A DNA stretch of 64,000 bases from Pirellulales bacterium (GTDB taxonomy: Bacteria > Planctomycetota > Planctomycetia > Pirellulales > Lacipirellulaceae): the NCBI GenBank assembly GCA_022841705.1, contig JALHQZ010000002.1, positions 930,001 to 994,000 on the forward strand, written 5' to 3'. The notes under the pieces were generated by a model. It did no database searches. It had not been told where the DNA came from and saw only the letters and a list, made by a program, of their open reading frames with translations. Below, in pieces: positions 37,800 to 45,876 of this stretch. A program made the translations under genes and the position numbers. Within the stretch, counting starts at the first letter, position 1. Every line of letters starts with the position of its first letter.

Positions 37800-38666
37800 C
37801 TACCACGCGAAGCTTTCGAACAGCATTTGCACCACCAGGCGCCAGCCGTCGACCAAGACGAACAGCAGCAGTTTGAAGGGAAGCGAGATCAGCACCGGCG
37901 GTAGCATCAGCATCCCCATCGAGATGGTGACGCTGGCGACCACGATGTCGAGAATCACGAACGGCAAGTAGATTTGGAAGCCAATCAGGAACGCGGTTTT
38001 CAGTTCGCTGAGCAAGTAAGCGGGCAAGAGTGCGGCGAGTGGGACCAGCTTCTTATCGGGTCCGGGGTTGGCCAGCGCGTAGTCAGCGGTGAACTCACCA
38101 GTTTCAGGATCGACCGCATCGGGCATCCGCGCCATGAACATAATCACGTCATCTTCGTTCTTGGTGTTGGCAATTTGCTTCGCCATGAACTCGCGCACGG
38201 GGGCAAGGCTCCTGTCGAACGCGGTCTCCAAATCAATCTCACCGGCCGTGTACGGTTTGATGCCCTCCTCATACGACTGCTTCCATACCGGCGCCATGAT
38301 CAGCAGGCTGATGAACAGCGCAAGACTGGTGATCACTTGACTCGGCGGAAGTTGCTGCGTGCCGAGGGCTTGTCGCAACAGGCCGAGCACCACCACGATC
38401 CGCACGAAGCTGGTAGTCATCAACAGAATCGCGGGCGCAAGGCTCACGACGGTTAGCAGCAGCATCACCTGCAAGGATGACGTTAGTTGCTCGGGTTTCG
38501 TCCAATCTTTCGGCCCGCCGATGATCGGTAGCTTGATGCCGCTGGGGTCCGTCTCGAGGAGCGTCGTGCTCTTCGAGCGGTCGCTGGTCGCCGACGTTTC
38601 CGCGGCGAAAGCACTCGTCGCGCCCAGCACGAGTAGCACCCAGCAGAAGACCAATAGTTTACCCAC
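37800..38666 (-). CDS. fliP: Flagellar export protein FliP
   Basis: 288 residues from a GTG at 38666, chosen because GGGAGG lies 8 bp upstream and a clean signal peptide follows ([19 protein letters not shown]); an ATG at 38693 would add nine residues. Family motifs: [25 protein letters not shown] and [19 protein letters not shown]. It makes up the five-fold core of the export gate. The start overlaps the fliO stop by 8 bp. Confidence 0.96.
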   Translation of the reverse strand: MGKLLVFCWVLLVLGATSAFAAETSATSDRSKSTTLLETDPSGIKLPIIGGPKDWTKPEQLTSSLQVMLLLTVVSLAPAILLMTTSFVRIVVVLGLLRQALGTQQLPPSQVITSLALFISLLIMAPVWKQSYEEGIKPYTAGEIDLETAFDRSLAPVREFMAKQIANTKNEDDVIMFMARMPDAVDPETGEFTADYALANPGPDKKLVPLAALLPAYLLSELKTAFLIGFQIYLPFVILDIVVASVTISMGMLMLPPVLISLPFKLLLFVLVDGWRLVVQMLFESFAW

Positions 38667-39444
38667 GGCGGCGTCCTCCCGGGGTGTTCGCATAGGCGTC
38701 GGCTAAGCGCTGGCGATCAATCACCGGCGCTTCATCGCCCAGAAACCCGCGCGGCGCCGGCTCACTTGAAAGCTGCGAGAAGATTTCTTCAAACGCGGCG
38801 CTCGAACCTTTGCGATCGCGATTGTTGCAGAGTGCGAGCAAGCGCTGCACCTCCACTGGATCGGTGATTTCTGTGAGCGGTTTCGCGCCGTCGGGGTTCA
38901 GCGCCACCAGCACCAGCTTCGGCCCAACTTTAACGAGTTGCGCCATCTGCTTGCCCGCAAGCGGAACGCGGCCGATCACGGTGGCTACTTCCTCCGGCAC
39001 CGGGCGCTGCGAAGCGGGCAGGCTGCGCTTCATCAACCACGCGCCGAGGAGAAAAATTCCAATCACCACACCGAGCGCCGTGCCGGCGGTCACGATCGGG
39101 TCAGCGGGCAATTGCCACGCCACATAGTCCGTGAGTTGTTTTGGATGCCGTGGTTGGTCGGCACGTGCCTGTGACTTTCGCGACGGACCGAGCAATAGTT
39201 CTTTGCGTGGCGATGGGGCCGCTTGCGGATTAGCGATTTCGGATTGCGTCGGCGCCGTCAATTCCGGTAACGCCTCCGTTTCCTTCCGCGTACTCCACTG
39301 CTGCTCCACCGGCGGCGCGAAGGTCTGCGGCAACTCTGGCGGCAATTGCCCTAATCCGATCGGCCCCGCAGAGTGCGTACTAACGCCCTGCCCTGCCGCC
39401 GGAGCAGCACAAAGTACGATCAGAATGAGAGTGCGAAACGGCAT
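38659..39444 (-). CDS. fliO: FliO-like flagellar assembly protein
   Basis: 261 residues, longer than E. coli FliO (about 120). It has a signal peptide, a Pro/Gln/Ser-rich stretch to about 115, one membrane helix (about 121-137, [17 protein letters not shown]) and a small cytoplasmic domain with [20 protein letters not shown], the usual FliO core. FliO assists FliP oligomerisation. The position between fliN and fliP supports the call. Confidence 0.85.
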   Translation of the reverse strand: MPFRTLILIVLCAAPAAGQGVSTHSAGPIGLGQLPPELPQTFAPPVEQQWSTRKETEALPELTAPTQSEIANPQAAPSPRKELLLGPSRKSQARADQPRHPKQLTDYVAWQLPADPIVTAGTALGVVIGIFLLGAWLMKRSLPASQRPVPEEVATVIGRVPLAGKQMAQLVKVGPKLVLVALNPDGAKPLTEITDPVEVQRLLALCNNRDRKGSSAAFEEIFSQLSSEPAPRGFLGDEAPVIDRQRLADAYANTPGGRRRG

Positions 39445-39541
39445 CGAGGGACATCCGTGAATTCGACCGGCAAAAATTGCCGAATCGCGAACTCGCTTAT
39501 AGTCCCGACCGCCGATAGCAGCCAGAGCAGTTCCGTAGGTT

Positions 39542-39589
39542 AGGCTTTCTCGCCTGACATTCGGCCGTGAAAGTCAGGCTAGAAAGCCT
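39542..39589. repeat. 17-bp imperfect inverted repeat between fliN and fliO
   Basis: AGGCTTTCTCGCCTGAC (39542-39558) pairs with 39573-39589 with one mismatch around a 14-nt loop. Lies just after the fliN stop. Confidence 0.7.
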
Positions 39590-39605
39590 GCCCGACGCTA
39601 GCACT

Positions 39606-40190
39606 TTACGCCGCGACGGCTTCGCCGACGATTAGCTCCGTCACGCGCACGCAGAAGTTGTCGTTCAGCACTAGCACTTCGCCGCGGGCGATGAGTCGGC
39701 CGTTGACGAACACATCCACCGGATCGCCTGCCAGCTTGTCGAGCGCTACCACGGCGCCGCGCCGCAAGCGCAGCACATCTTCCAGCTGCATGTGCGTGCG
39801 GCCGAGCTCGATCTTCAGGTCGAGTTGCACATCGCGCACCAGCTCCAACGTGGCAGCTTCGGAGTTCGCCGCCGCGCCGCTGAAACTCGGCAGGCTGAAC
39901 GGCGTGATCCCCGGCGGCAGATTGTCGGTTGGCTGATCGATCGACGCGATCGCGTCTTCTGCTTTTTTCAGCAACAGCTCGATATCGTTCGACGAGATAA
40001 TCTCGGAGAGATTCGCTTCCGTCGAGCGCGGGGCCGATCTGCCACCGAGGAGCGCTTCAATTTCAGCCTGGTCGAGCCCGACTTCCTCCGCCGGCGCCTT
40101 GGGAGGCGGCGCTGGGGGACCGCCTTTGTTCGCGGCGCGGAGCAGCTCTTCAATTTCGTTCTGCCCGATTTGTTCCGATTCGTTCGCCAT
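39606..40190 (-). CDS. fliN: FliN with three FliM-like N-terminal motifs
   Basis: 194 residues from the ATG at 40190 (AAGGA site upstream); most FliN are 100-140. The SpoA domain (about 118-188) is typical: V-Q-L-D-L-K-I-E-L-G-R-T then V-L-R-L-R-R-G-A-V-V-A-L-D-K and V-F-V-N-G-R-L-I-A-R-G-E-V-L-V. The added N-terminus holds three copies of the motif that FliM uses to bind CheY-P (LSQxEIDALL): I-G-Q-N-E-I-E-E-L-L (8-17), L-D-Q-A-E-I-E-A-L-L (39-48) and I-S-S-N-D-I-E-L-L-L (65-74), joined by Pro/Ala linkers. No fliM lies next to it. It is part of the switch C-ring; I infer it may take over CheY binding, as FliY does in Bacillus. Confidence 0.92.
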   Translation of the reverse strand: MANESEQIGQNEIEELLRAANKGGPPAPPPKAPAEEVGLDQAEIEALLGGRSAPRSTEANLSEIISSNDIELLLKKAEDAIASIDQPTDNLPPGITPFSLPSFSGAAANSEAATLELVRDVQLDLKIELGRTHMQLEDVLRLRRGAVVALDKLAGDPVDVFVNGRLIARGEVLVLNDNFCVRVTELIVGEAVAA

Positions 40191-40214
40191 GGGAGTTCCT
40201 TCTCCACGTTTTTC

Positions 40215-40297
40215 GTCCGATGGGCTTTCAGCCCGTCGGGCAGCGGTCCCGCCCCTTGTAAAGCGGCACTTCACGACGGGCTGAAAGCCCATCGGAC
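40215..40297. repeat. 24-bp perfect inverted repeat between fliL and fliN
   Basis: Bases 40215-40238 are the exact reverse complement of 40274-40297 with 35 bp between; the arm contains GATGGGCTTTCAGCCCGTCG, itself containing a smaller GGGCT/AGCCC palindrome. It fills most of the 114-bp gap. Confidence 0.88.
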
Positions 40298-40304
40298 AAA
40301 CCGC

Positions 40305-40910
40305 TTACTGCTCAATATAGTTGCACTTCGTAATCAGCACTTCTTGCAGCAGCGGCTTGCCAAGCGCGCGGTTGGTTTTCTCTAAAATCTGTCGCTTCAG
40401 CAACCCCAAACCCGCTTCGGCCAGGTCGCTAGCACTCGCACTCCGCAGGGTGGCGACCACTTGGTCGCCGATGCGGTTCTTGCTGGTTTCGTAAACGTGG
40501 GCGAACTCTTCGCTTTCGTCCGCTAGCACTACGCCGAAAATCGTGACATCCATGTTTAGCGTGCGGTCGGTCTCGGCGTTGTAACGGGTCACGGTGAAGC
40601 TGCCGAGCTCCACTTCAGCGCTTGCGCTATGCTCGCCATGCCCATCGCCGTGCTCTTCGTCATGCTCATGATCGCCGTGCTCATTATGTTCCGTTGGTGC
40701 GGCGTGGTCCGATTCCTCCGCGGCGGTGTGCTTCGCCTGGACCAAATCGCGCGCCAGCTGCTCCGTCTCTTTACCCGAGGGAATCAAAAACGAAGCCGCC
40801 ACCACCTGCACGATGACCAGCACCGAGACAAAGGCGACGACCTTCACCAACCCCATGACGCCACGGCGCGGTTTCGGGGTTTCGGCGGATTCACTAGAAG
40901 CGTGGGACAT
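40305..40910 (-). CDS. fliL: FliL with a histidine-rich periplasmic linker
   Basis: 201 residues. A short cytoplasmic basic segment and one helix (about 18-43) lead to the periplasm. The FliL domain (about 100-200) has V-E-L-G-S-F-T-V-T-R-Y-N and ends with Q-E-V-L-I-T-K-C-N-Y-I-E-Q. FliL surrounds the stator and stabilises torque. Unusual is residues 69-94, where eight histidines alternate with Glu and Asp (E-H-N-E-H-G-D-H-E-H-D-E-E-H), a candidate metal-binding linker. Located between motB and fliN. Confidence 0.9.
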   Translation of the reverse strand: MSHASSESAETPKPRRGVMGLVKVVAFVSVLVIVQVVAASFLIPSGKETEQLARDLVQAKHTAAEESDHAAPTEHNEHGDHEHDEEHGDGHGEHSASAEVELGSFTVTRYNAETDRTLNMDVTIFGVVLADESEEFAHVYETSKNRIGDQVVATLRSASASDLAEAGLGLLKRQILEKTNRALGKPLLQEVLITKCNYIEQ

Positions 40911-40964
40911 GATGTTCGTCTCGAGTACTATCGCGTAATTTCAATGCCTAACGTTTTATAATCT

Positions 40965-41065
40965 ATCAGCCGCCACGCGCTAGCGTCCGGTCGTTCGCGA
41001 AATTGCCGTCCGTGATTTCAATCGACCGGGGCCCGTCAAGTCAAAACGGCCGCCCGGCGGCTGAT
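40965..41065. repeat. Inverted-repeat ends between motB and fliL
   Basis: ATCAGCCGCC at 40965-40974 and its reverse complement GGCGGCTGAT near 41060 bound a GC-rich intergenic segment of 100 bp that holds further short complementary stretches. No gene seen. Confidence 0.55.
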
Positions 41066-41076
41066 ATCTGTTTTCG

Positions 41077-41691
41077 CTATCGCACCAGTTCATCCCACAT
41101 CACAACCTCCACGCGGGCGTTGCGAACACGTTGGAGTGGCGCGACGTTTGGTGTCAGTTGGGTGTAGTCGCCGGCGGAGGTGAGCCGCAGGCGCCGCGGC
41201 GAAACGCCCAGCTCCACTAACTGTCGCATTACCGCGTGGCACCGCTGGTAAGCGAGGTCCCAGTGATCGCTGCCGTCGATGGGCGCCGCCGACGCGTGGC
41301 CCCGCACTTCCACCAGATAGGGTTGTTCCACCAATCGGGGGGCGAGCGTGCGCAACGTGGCGAGCGCCTCCGCGGGCAAATCCGCCGAGTCCTCGAGAAA
41401 GAATAGCACGCCACTGGCGGCCACATACTGCCGCGCGAAGATGCTGGTTGTTTCGATTTTATCGCCTGGGAGCGGTGGCGCTGGCAGCAGCGAAGCTCCT
41501 TGCGATTCGTGCCCGAACTGCCTGGCAAGTGAAGCGATTGTCGATTCACCCCGCCCACCCAATTGCTGATCGCTAAGCGACGTGAGCAGAATAAAGAACG
41601 TCAGCAGTAGCGACATCAGGTCGGCAAACGTCACCGTCCACGCGGGGGCGCCCGTCGGCAGGACATCGTCATCATCGTCCCAAGCGTTCAT
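41077..41691 (-). CDS. motB: Stator protein MotB
   Basis: 204 residues, shorter than E. coli MotB (308). An acidic start (W-D-D-D-D-D-V) is followed by the single helix P-A-W-T-V-T-F-A-D-L-M-S-L-L-L-T-F-F-I-L-L, where the Asp of F-A-D-L carries protons, the plug region, and an OmpA-type peptidoglycan-binding domain (V-E-V-R-G-H-A-S, R-N-A-R-V-E-V-V). Pairs with MotA, which is 12 bp upstream. Confidence 0.95.
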   Translation of the reverse strand: MNAWDDDDDVLPTGAPAWTVTFADLMSLLLTFFILLTSLSDQQLGGRGESTIASLARQFGHESQGASLLPAPPLPGDKIETTSIFARQYVAASGVLFFLEDSADLPAEALATLRTLAPRLVEQPYLVEVRGHASAAPIDGSDHWDLAYQRCHAVMRQLVELGVSPRRLRLTSAGDYTQLTPNVAPLQRVRNARVEVVMWDELVR

Positions 41692-41703
41692 GCGGCCCCT
41701 CGT

Positions 41704-42474
41704 TTATGCGGCAAGTGGCACGCCTCGTTCTTCCAGCGGCAGGAAGGTGTCGAGCTTCTGTTCGATGATCCGGGGATGTTCACCGGCGCGAATTGCCATC
41801 ACGCCGTGAAAGCCCGCCTCCATGCAGTTTCGTTCGGCTCGCCCCAGCCGCTGGAGCTTGTCGGCCAGCGGCAGGAACAAGCAGTTGGCCGCGACAGCGC
41901 CGTACAGCGTGGTGAGAATGGCGACCGCCATCCCCGATCCCACGCTCGCCGAATCGTGTAGGTTGCCGAGCATCACCACCAGCCCCATCAGCGTGCCGAT
42001 CATGCCAAACGCGGGGGCGTACTTGCCCATGGTTTCGAGCAGCAGCTTGGCGTCTCGATTATGAGCGATGCGCGACTCCATCTCGGCCCGCAGCATCTGC
42101 TCGATCTCTTCGGGCTTGGCGCGATCGATCACCAGTTTCAGACCGGTCACCACGAAACTATCGTCCAGCTCCGCGAGTTTTGGTTCGAGCGCGAGCAGCC
42201 CTTCGCGCCGGGCGACCTGTGCGAACGCCACTAGCTGCGCCGAAATCTGCCGCGGCTGCCGGGGCGACGCCAAAATCATGCGCGGCAAATTGCGAAATGT
42301 CCGCGTGAGTGTTGCGAACGGAAACGACATCAGCGTCGCCGCCGCCACCCCACCGCCGACGCAAATGAGCGAAGGCGCATGCAAAAACGACGTCATACTG
42401 CCGCCACCGAGCAGCACGGCGAGCAGCAGGAGCCCCGTCGAAAGGAGCAGGCCGATGGTGGTCGAGAGTTCCAT
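41704..42474 (-). CDS. motA: Stator protein MotA
   Basis: 256 residues, four membrane helices: two at the N-terminus and two in the C-terminal half. The proline-rich signature Y-A-P-A-F-G-M-I-G-T-L-M-G-L-V and the large cytoplasmic loop with K-L-V-I-D-R-A-K-P-E-E-I are as in MotA/PomA. It forms the ion channel with MotB and pushes on FliG. Whether H+ or Na+ is used cannot be told. Confidence 0.96.
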   Translation of the reverse strand: MELSTTIGLLLSTGLLLLAVLLGGGSMTSFLHAPSLICVGGGVAAATLMSFPFATLTRTFRNLPRMILASPRQPRQISAQLVAFAQVARREGLLALEPKLAELDDSFVVTGLKLVIDRAKPEEIEQMLRAEMESRIAHNRDAKLLLETMGKYAPAFGMIGTLMGLVVMLGNLHDSASVGSGMAVAILTTLYGAVAANCLFLPLADKLQRLGRAERNCMEAGFHGVMAIRAGEHPRIIEQKLDTFLPLEERGVPLAA

Positions 42475-42480
42475 GGATGC

Positions 42481-42515
42481 AAGGCTATTGGCTGTTAGCT
42501 ATTAGCTGTCGGCCG
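42481..42515. repeat. Heptamer array between flgE and motA
   Basis: Five 7-nt units in register: AAGGCTA, TTGGCTG, TTAGCTA, TTAGCTG, TCGGCCG. It ends just after the flgE stop on the minus strand. Confidence 0.8.
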
Positions 42516-42523
42516 GAGGGGAA

Positions 42524-44995
42524 TTATCTGCGAATCGCGAGTAGTTCGTCGAGCAGTTCCTGCGCCGCCGTAATGACCCGGGCGCCGCCACGGTACTGGG
42601 TGGAAGCGAGGACCAGCTTGATGAGGTTCTGGCCGATGTCGGTGTTGGAAAGCTCGGTGGCTCCGGCAGTGAGGGTGCCGATGCCATTGTTGCCGGGATT
42701 GCCGAGCTGAGGGTCGCCAGAGTTCACTCCCACGTTAAACAAACTGTCGCCGACTTGTTGCAGACCTTCATTATTCGCGAAGCGCGCCATCACAATTTGC
42801 CCAAGGTCGCGCTGCGTCCCGTTGCTGAACTGCCCTTGGATGCGGCCACTGTCGGTAATGATGAAGTCGGTGAGCACCCCTGGCGGGAAGCCATCCTGTC
42901 GAGTCATGTTGAGCGTGCTGATTTCGTTATTCTGCGCGTCACGCTCGTCGAGGCTGGTCACTTTGCTGAAGTCAAGATTCACTTCCAGCGGCGACTCGGC
43001 AGCCGTCTGCTCGAGCAGGATGCTGATGCTGCTGTCGTCGCCATCGAGCAGCTTGCCCTTACTATCGAACCGCAGCACGCCGTTGCCAACGACCGTCGAG
43101 ACATTCGTTTCATCGGAAGGCTGATTGCTCGCGCTGTTGGCGTACCAACGATACTTGGTTACGCCTTGCTCGTCCGATTCTTCGCGAACGGTGGTAATCC
43201 GCACCGATAATGGGCTACCCACGGAGTCGTACACCACAAACTCGCTGCTGGTGCCGGGTCCATCGCCCGACACAGTTTCTGAGAACGCCAGCGAGACGGG
43301 GGAAGCGGTATCGGACCCAGTGGCTTGCAACTGAAACGATGTGAGACCAACATCAATCGCGTTCTGTTCACCCAGGTTGCTGATGATTTGCAGCTTGCCG
43401 TTGACGATACTCACGGCCCCGGCGCCAATCGGCAGCGGGTAATTCGCGTTGTACGACTCTTCATGCACGCCGAGTGCTTGGCTCATGAACTCGAGCAAAT
43501 CTTGCACCGTGGTGTCGGCTTTGATTTCGAGCTCTTTGGCTTCGAGTTGTACATTTCCTTTTTCGCCGGCGAGACTTAGCGTGCCCATGACGCCGTTCGT
43601 GTCGGGTAGGCCTAACTCGAACAGATTCTCGTATTCATTGCCGCGGCGAATCAGAACATCGGACAACAAAGTTCCGTTGTTGGCTTGCGGGCCGTCGAGG
43701 TCGAGTCGCGGAGCAGTGCTTAGTGTCGTACTTGGAGTCGAATCCATGTAGACGGTTTGACCAACTGGCATCTCTGCAACGCGGTAATGGGGCGTGCTGG
43801 CCCCGTTTGCGTTGCGGTAAAGCCGCTTCTGTGTGAAGCCGGCATCCGCTGGCGCCGTCGTTTCGCTAAGGTTTATTCGGATACGATTGTTAGCGCCAAC
43901 GGTGACGGTTCCCGTATTTTGCGATGGCCGGGTTTCTTGAAGCGTCGTAGGGTTGTAGTAAGTCACGTAGTAACTGTAGGCGCCTGCTTCGAGGCCAGTG
44001 GCTGAAAGCGTTGGTTGCCCGGAAAGTACCGAATCTGTGATTGTGTCGCTGAAGGTTGTTGTCGTGCTCGCGTCGGCGATCGTGCCTAACCGTCTGAAAG
44101 TGGAACCTCCCGCGTCCGTACGATAGATGCGGCGTTGTGTGAACGTCGTTCCATCCGCGTTCGGCAAAGCGGAAATTGTAATCGGAAAGCTACCGGTGCT
44201 GGTAACTGAAAACTCCGCCGAAGGAGGCCCTTCATTTCCCGCAGAATCGAGAAAGACGATCCGGTAACGATAAGCTCCAGCCGCTGGAAAGGGAGCGGCT
44301 CCCGAACTCGCTTCGGTTGCGGTCGCCGCGGCTGGCGATTCCACTTTCTGGAGGTCTGACGACGCAAGGAAAGTAGTCGTGGTCGGCGCCTCGACATCCG
44401 CGGTGCCGAGCGTGACTGATTCGACAGTCGATGGCGTGGCGCCGGTCGCAACTTTAGGATTGAGAACCCCTGAGAAAACGGCGTTCTCTGTCGCCCGCAC
44501 CACGCGTGAATCACCGAGCGGAATGGTCAGCGGCACCAAGTCCCCAGGTTCAATGTTAAAGTCGGAATCGATTCCATAGCCGAGCAAGCGCTGCCCGGTG
44601 GCAGTGACCAACTCGTTCGCCGAGTTAAGCTTCAACTGACCGTTGCGCGTGTAGAGGTCTTCACCCTGATTCCCCTGCACGACCAAAAATCCATCGCCTT
44701 GAATCGCGATGTCCAGCGGGTTGGCGCTGATCTCAATCGTCCCTTGGTTGAAGTTCGGCGAGATACTGCTTACCTTCACCCCCAACCCCACTTGCCGCGG
44801 GTTGGTGCCGCCGAGGTTACCACTCGGCGCGGAGCCAATCGACTGGGTTTGCAAGAACTGTGTGGCGAAGATCACGCTCGACTGCTTGAAGCCGACGGTG
44901 TTCGAGTTGGCGACGTTGTTGCCCACCACGTCGATCACGGTTTCGGCCGCTTGCATGCCGGTGAGTGCGGTGGTGGTCGCGGAAAGCAGGCCCAT
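42524..44995 (-). CDS. flgE: Hook protein FlgE with two inserted domains
   Basis: 823 residues, about twice the usual length. The N-terminus M-G-L-L-S-A-T-T-T-A-L-T-G-M-Q-A-A-E-T-V is the flagellar rod/hook signature with V-V-G-N-N-V-A-N-S-N-T-V-G-F-K. The body continues with A-I-Q-G-D-G-F-L-V-V-Q-G and ends T-E-L-S-N-T-D-I-G-Q-N-L-I-K-L-V-L. Between about 238 and 430 two related beta-domains are inserted; each has the pattern G-A-Y-x-Y-x-V, a strand-rich core, R-R-I-Y-R-T or K-R-L-Y-R-N, and a T-T-F-S-D-T-like end. FlgD carries one more such domain. Exported through the type III gate; forms the curved hook. Confidence 0.95.
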   Translation of the reverse strand: MGLLSATTTALTGMQAAETVIDVVGNNVANSNTVGFKQSSVIFATQFLQTQSIGSAPSGNLGGTNPRQVGLGVKVSSISPNFNQGTIEISANPLDIAIQGDGFLVVQGNQGEDLYTRNGQLKLNSANELVTATGQRLLGYGIDSDFNIEPGDLVPLTIPLGDSRVVRATENAVFSGVLNPKVATGATPSTVESVTLGTADVEAPTTTTFLASSDLQKVESPAAATATEASSGAAPFPAAGAYRYRIVFLDSAGNEGPPSAEFSVTSTGSFPITISALPNADGTTFTQRRIYRTDAGGSTFRRLGTIADASTTTTFSDTITDSVLSGQPTLSATGLEAGAYSYYVTYYNPTTLQETRPSQNTGTVTVGANNRIRINLSETTAPADAGFTQKRLYRNANGASTPHYRVAEMPVGQTVYMDSTPSTTLSTAPRLDLDGPQANNGTLLSDVLIRRGNEYENLFELGLPDTNGVMGTLSLAGEKGNVQLEAKELEIKADTTVQDLLEFMSQALGVHEESYNANYPLPIGAGAVSIVNGKLQIISNLGEQNAIDVGLTSFQLQATGSDTASPVSLAFSETVSGDGPGTSSEFVVYDSVGSPLSVRITTVREESDEQGVTKYRWYANSASNQPSDETNVSTVVGNGVLRFDSKGKLLDGDDSSISILLEQTAAESPLEVNLDFSKVTSLDERDAQNNEISTLNMTRQDGFPPGVLTDFIITDSGRIQGQFSNGTQRDLGQIVMARFANNEGLQQVGDSLFNVGVNSGDPQLGNPGNNGIGTLTAGATELSNTDIGQNLIKLVLASTQYRGGARVITAAQELLDELLAIRR

Positions 44996-45076
44996 GGGAT
45001 TCGTTCCTGTTTTGTGGCGAGCGCGGGATGCTCGCGAAGTTGGGTTGTTGTAAGGTGTTGCTTGGTTGATGCGTAG

Positions 45077-45859
45077 TTAGTTGGATGTCGGACTGATCTC
45101 GCCGATGTTCTTCAGCCGGATCGTGACTTTATTGGCGGTTGGCAGACTGGTGACTGTGCCGGAGATGGTTTCCGAGATTCGGGCTGCGTCGGAGGTATCA
45201 TCGAGGAAGGAGGTTGTTTGACCGCGCGGGATGACTCCCACCAATTGCTTCGTTCCGTTGCCGTTTTTGTCGGAGCGATAGACGCGCTTCGGGCCAGAGG
45301 TCTCAGGCAAGTTTTGCAGCTCGATCGTCCCGTCGAACTCCTTGAACTCGCTCGTATCAACGTCGACCGGTACGCCGTACTGATTGCCCTTCGTGTCGCT
45401 CCACACGACGGTGTACTTGTACTGTCCCTCTTCCACATCGCCCTTGTCGGCGCCCGCAACGCCACTCGGCTGGACGGCCAAATCCAACAGCGGTTCACCG
45501 TCGGAAATGGTCACGCGCTGCACGGCGCCGGTGACCTTTTGTCCGTTGTCCGTGATTCCTTTCACGTTCGCGCCAATCAAGTTGGTCGCACTCGAAATAC
45601 TCTGCCCCAATAGCACCGAATCGAGCGTCTCCGACAACTTATCGTTCGACGAAATCTCCCGAATCTGCCCGATTTGCGCGAGCATCTCCTGGTTGTCCAT
45701 CGGGTTCAGCGGGTCCTGGTTCTGCAGTTCGGCAATCATCAGATCGAAGAACGATTGCAGGTCGAGGTCCTCGATCCCGCCGGCGCTCTTGCCGCCAGCA
45801 CTAGTGGCTGCAGCGCCGGAACTCGCGGTAGTGGCAAGGGTGGATTGAATGCGGCTCAT
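45077..45859 (-). CDS. flgD: Hook cap protein FlgD with an inserted domain
   Basis: 260 residues. The N-terminal part has the family motif L-M-I-A-E-L-Q-N-Q-D-P-L-N-P-M-D-N and the L-I-G-A-N-V-K-G region leading into the Tudor-like domain. From about 142 to 231 an extra beta-domain interrupts it (E-E-G-Q-Y-K-Y-T-V-V-W-S-D, P-K-R-V-Y-R-S-D, T-T-S-F-L-D-D-T), of the same kind as the two in FlgE. The last 30 residues close the Tudor fold (V-T-I-R-L-K-N-I-G-E-I). FlgD caps the growing hook and feeds FlgE. 81 bp before flgE, 17 bp after fliK. Confidence 0.93.
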   Translation of the reverse strand: MSRIQSTLATTASSGAAATSAGGKSAGGIEDLDLQSFFDLMIAELQNQDPLNPMDNQEMLAQIGQIREISSNDKLSETLDSVLLGQSISSATNLIGANVKGITDNGQKVTGAVQRVTISDGEPLLDLAVQPSGVAGADKGDVEEGQYKYTVVWSDTKGNQYGVPVDVDTSEFKEFDGTIELQNLPETSGPKRVYRSDKNGNGTKQLVGVIPRGQTTSFLDDTSDAARISETISGTVTSLPTANKVTIRLKNIGEISPTSN

Positions 45860-45876
45860 CTTTCTGATCCTGGGCG

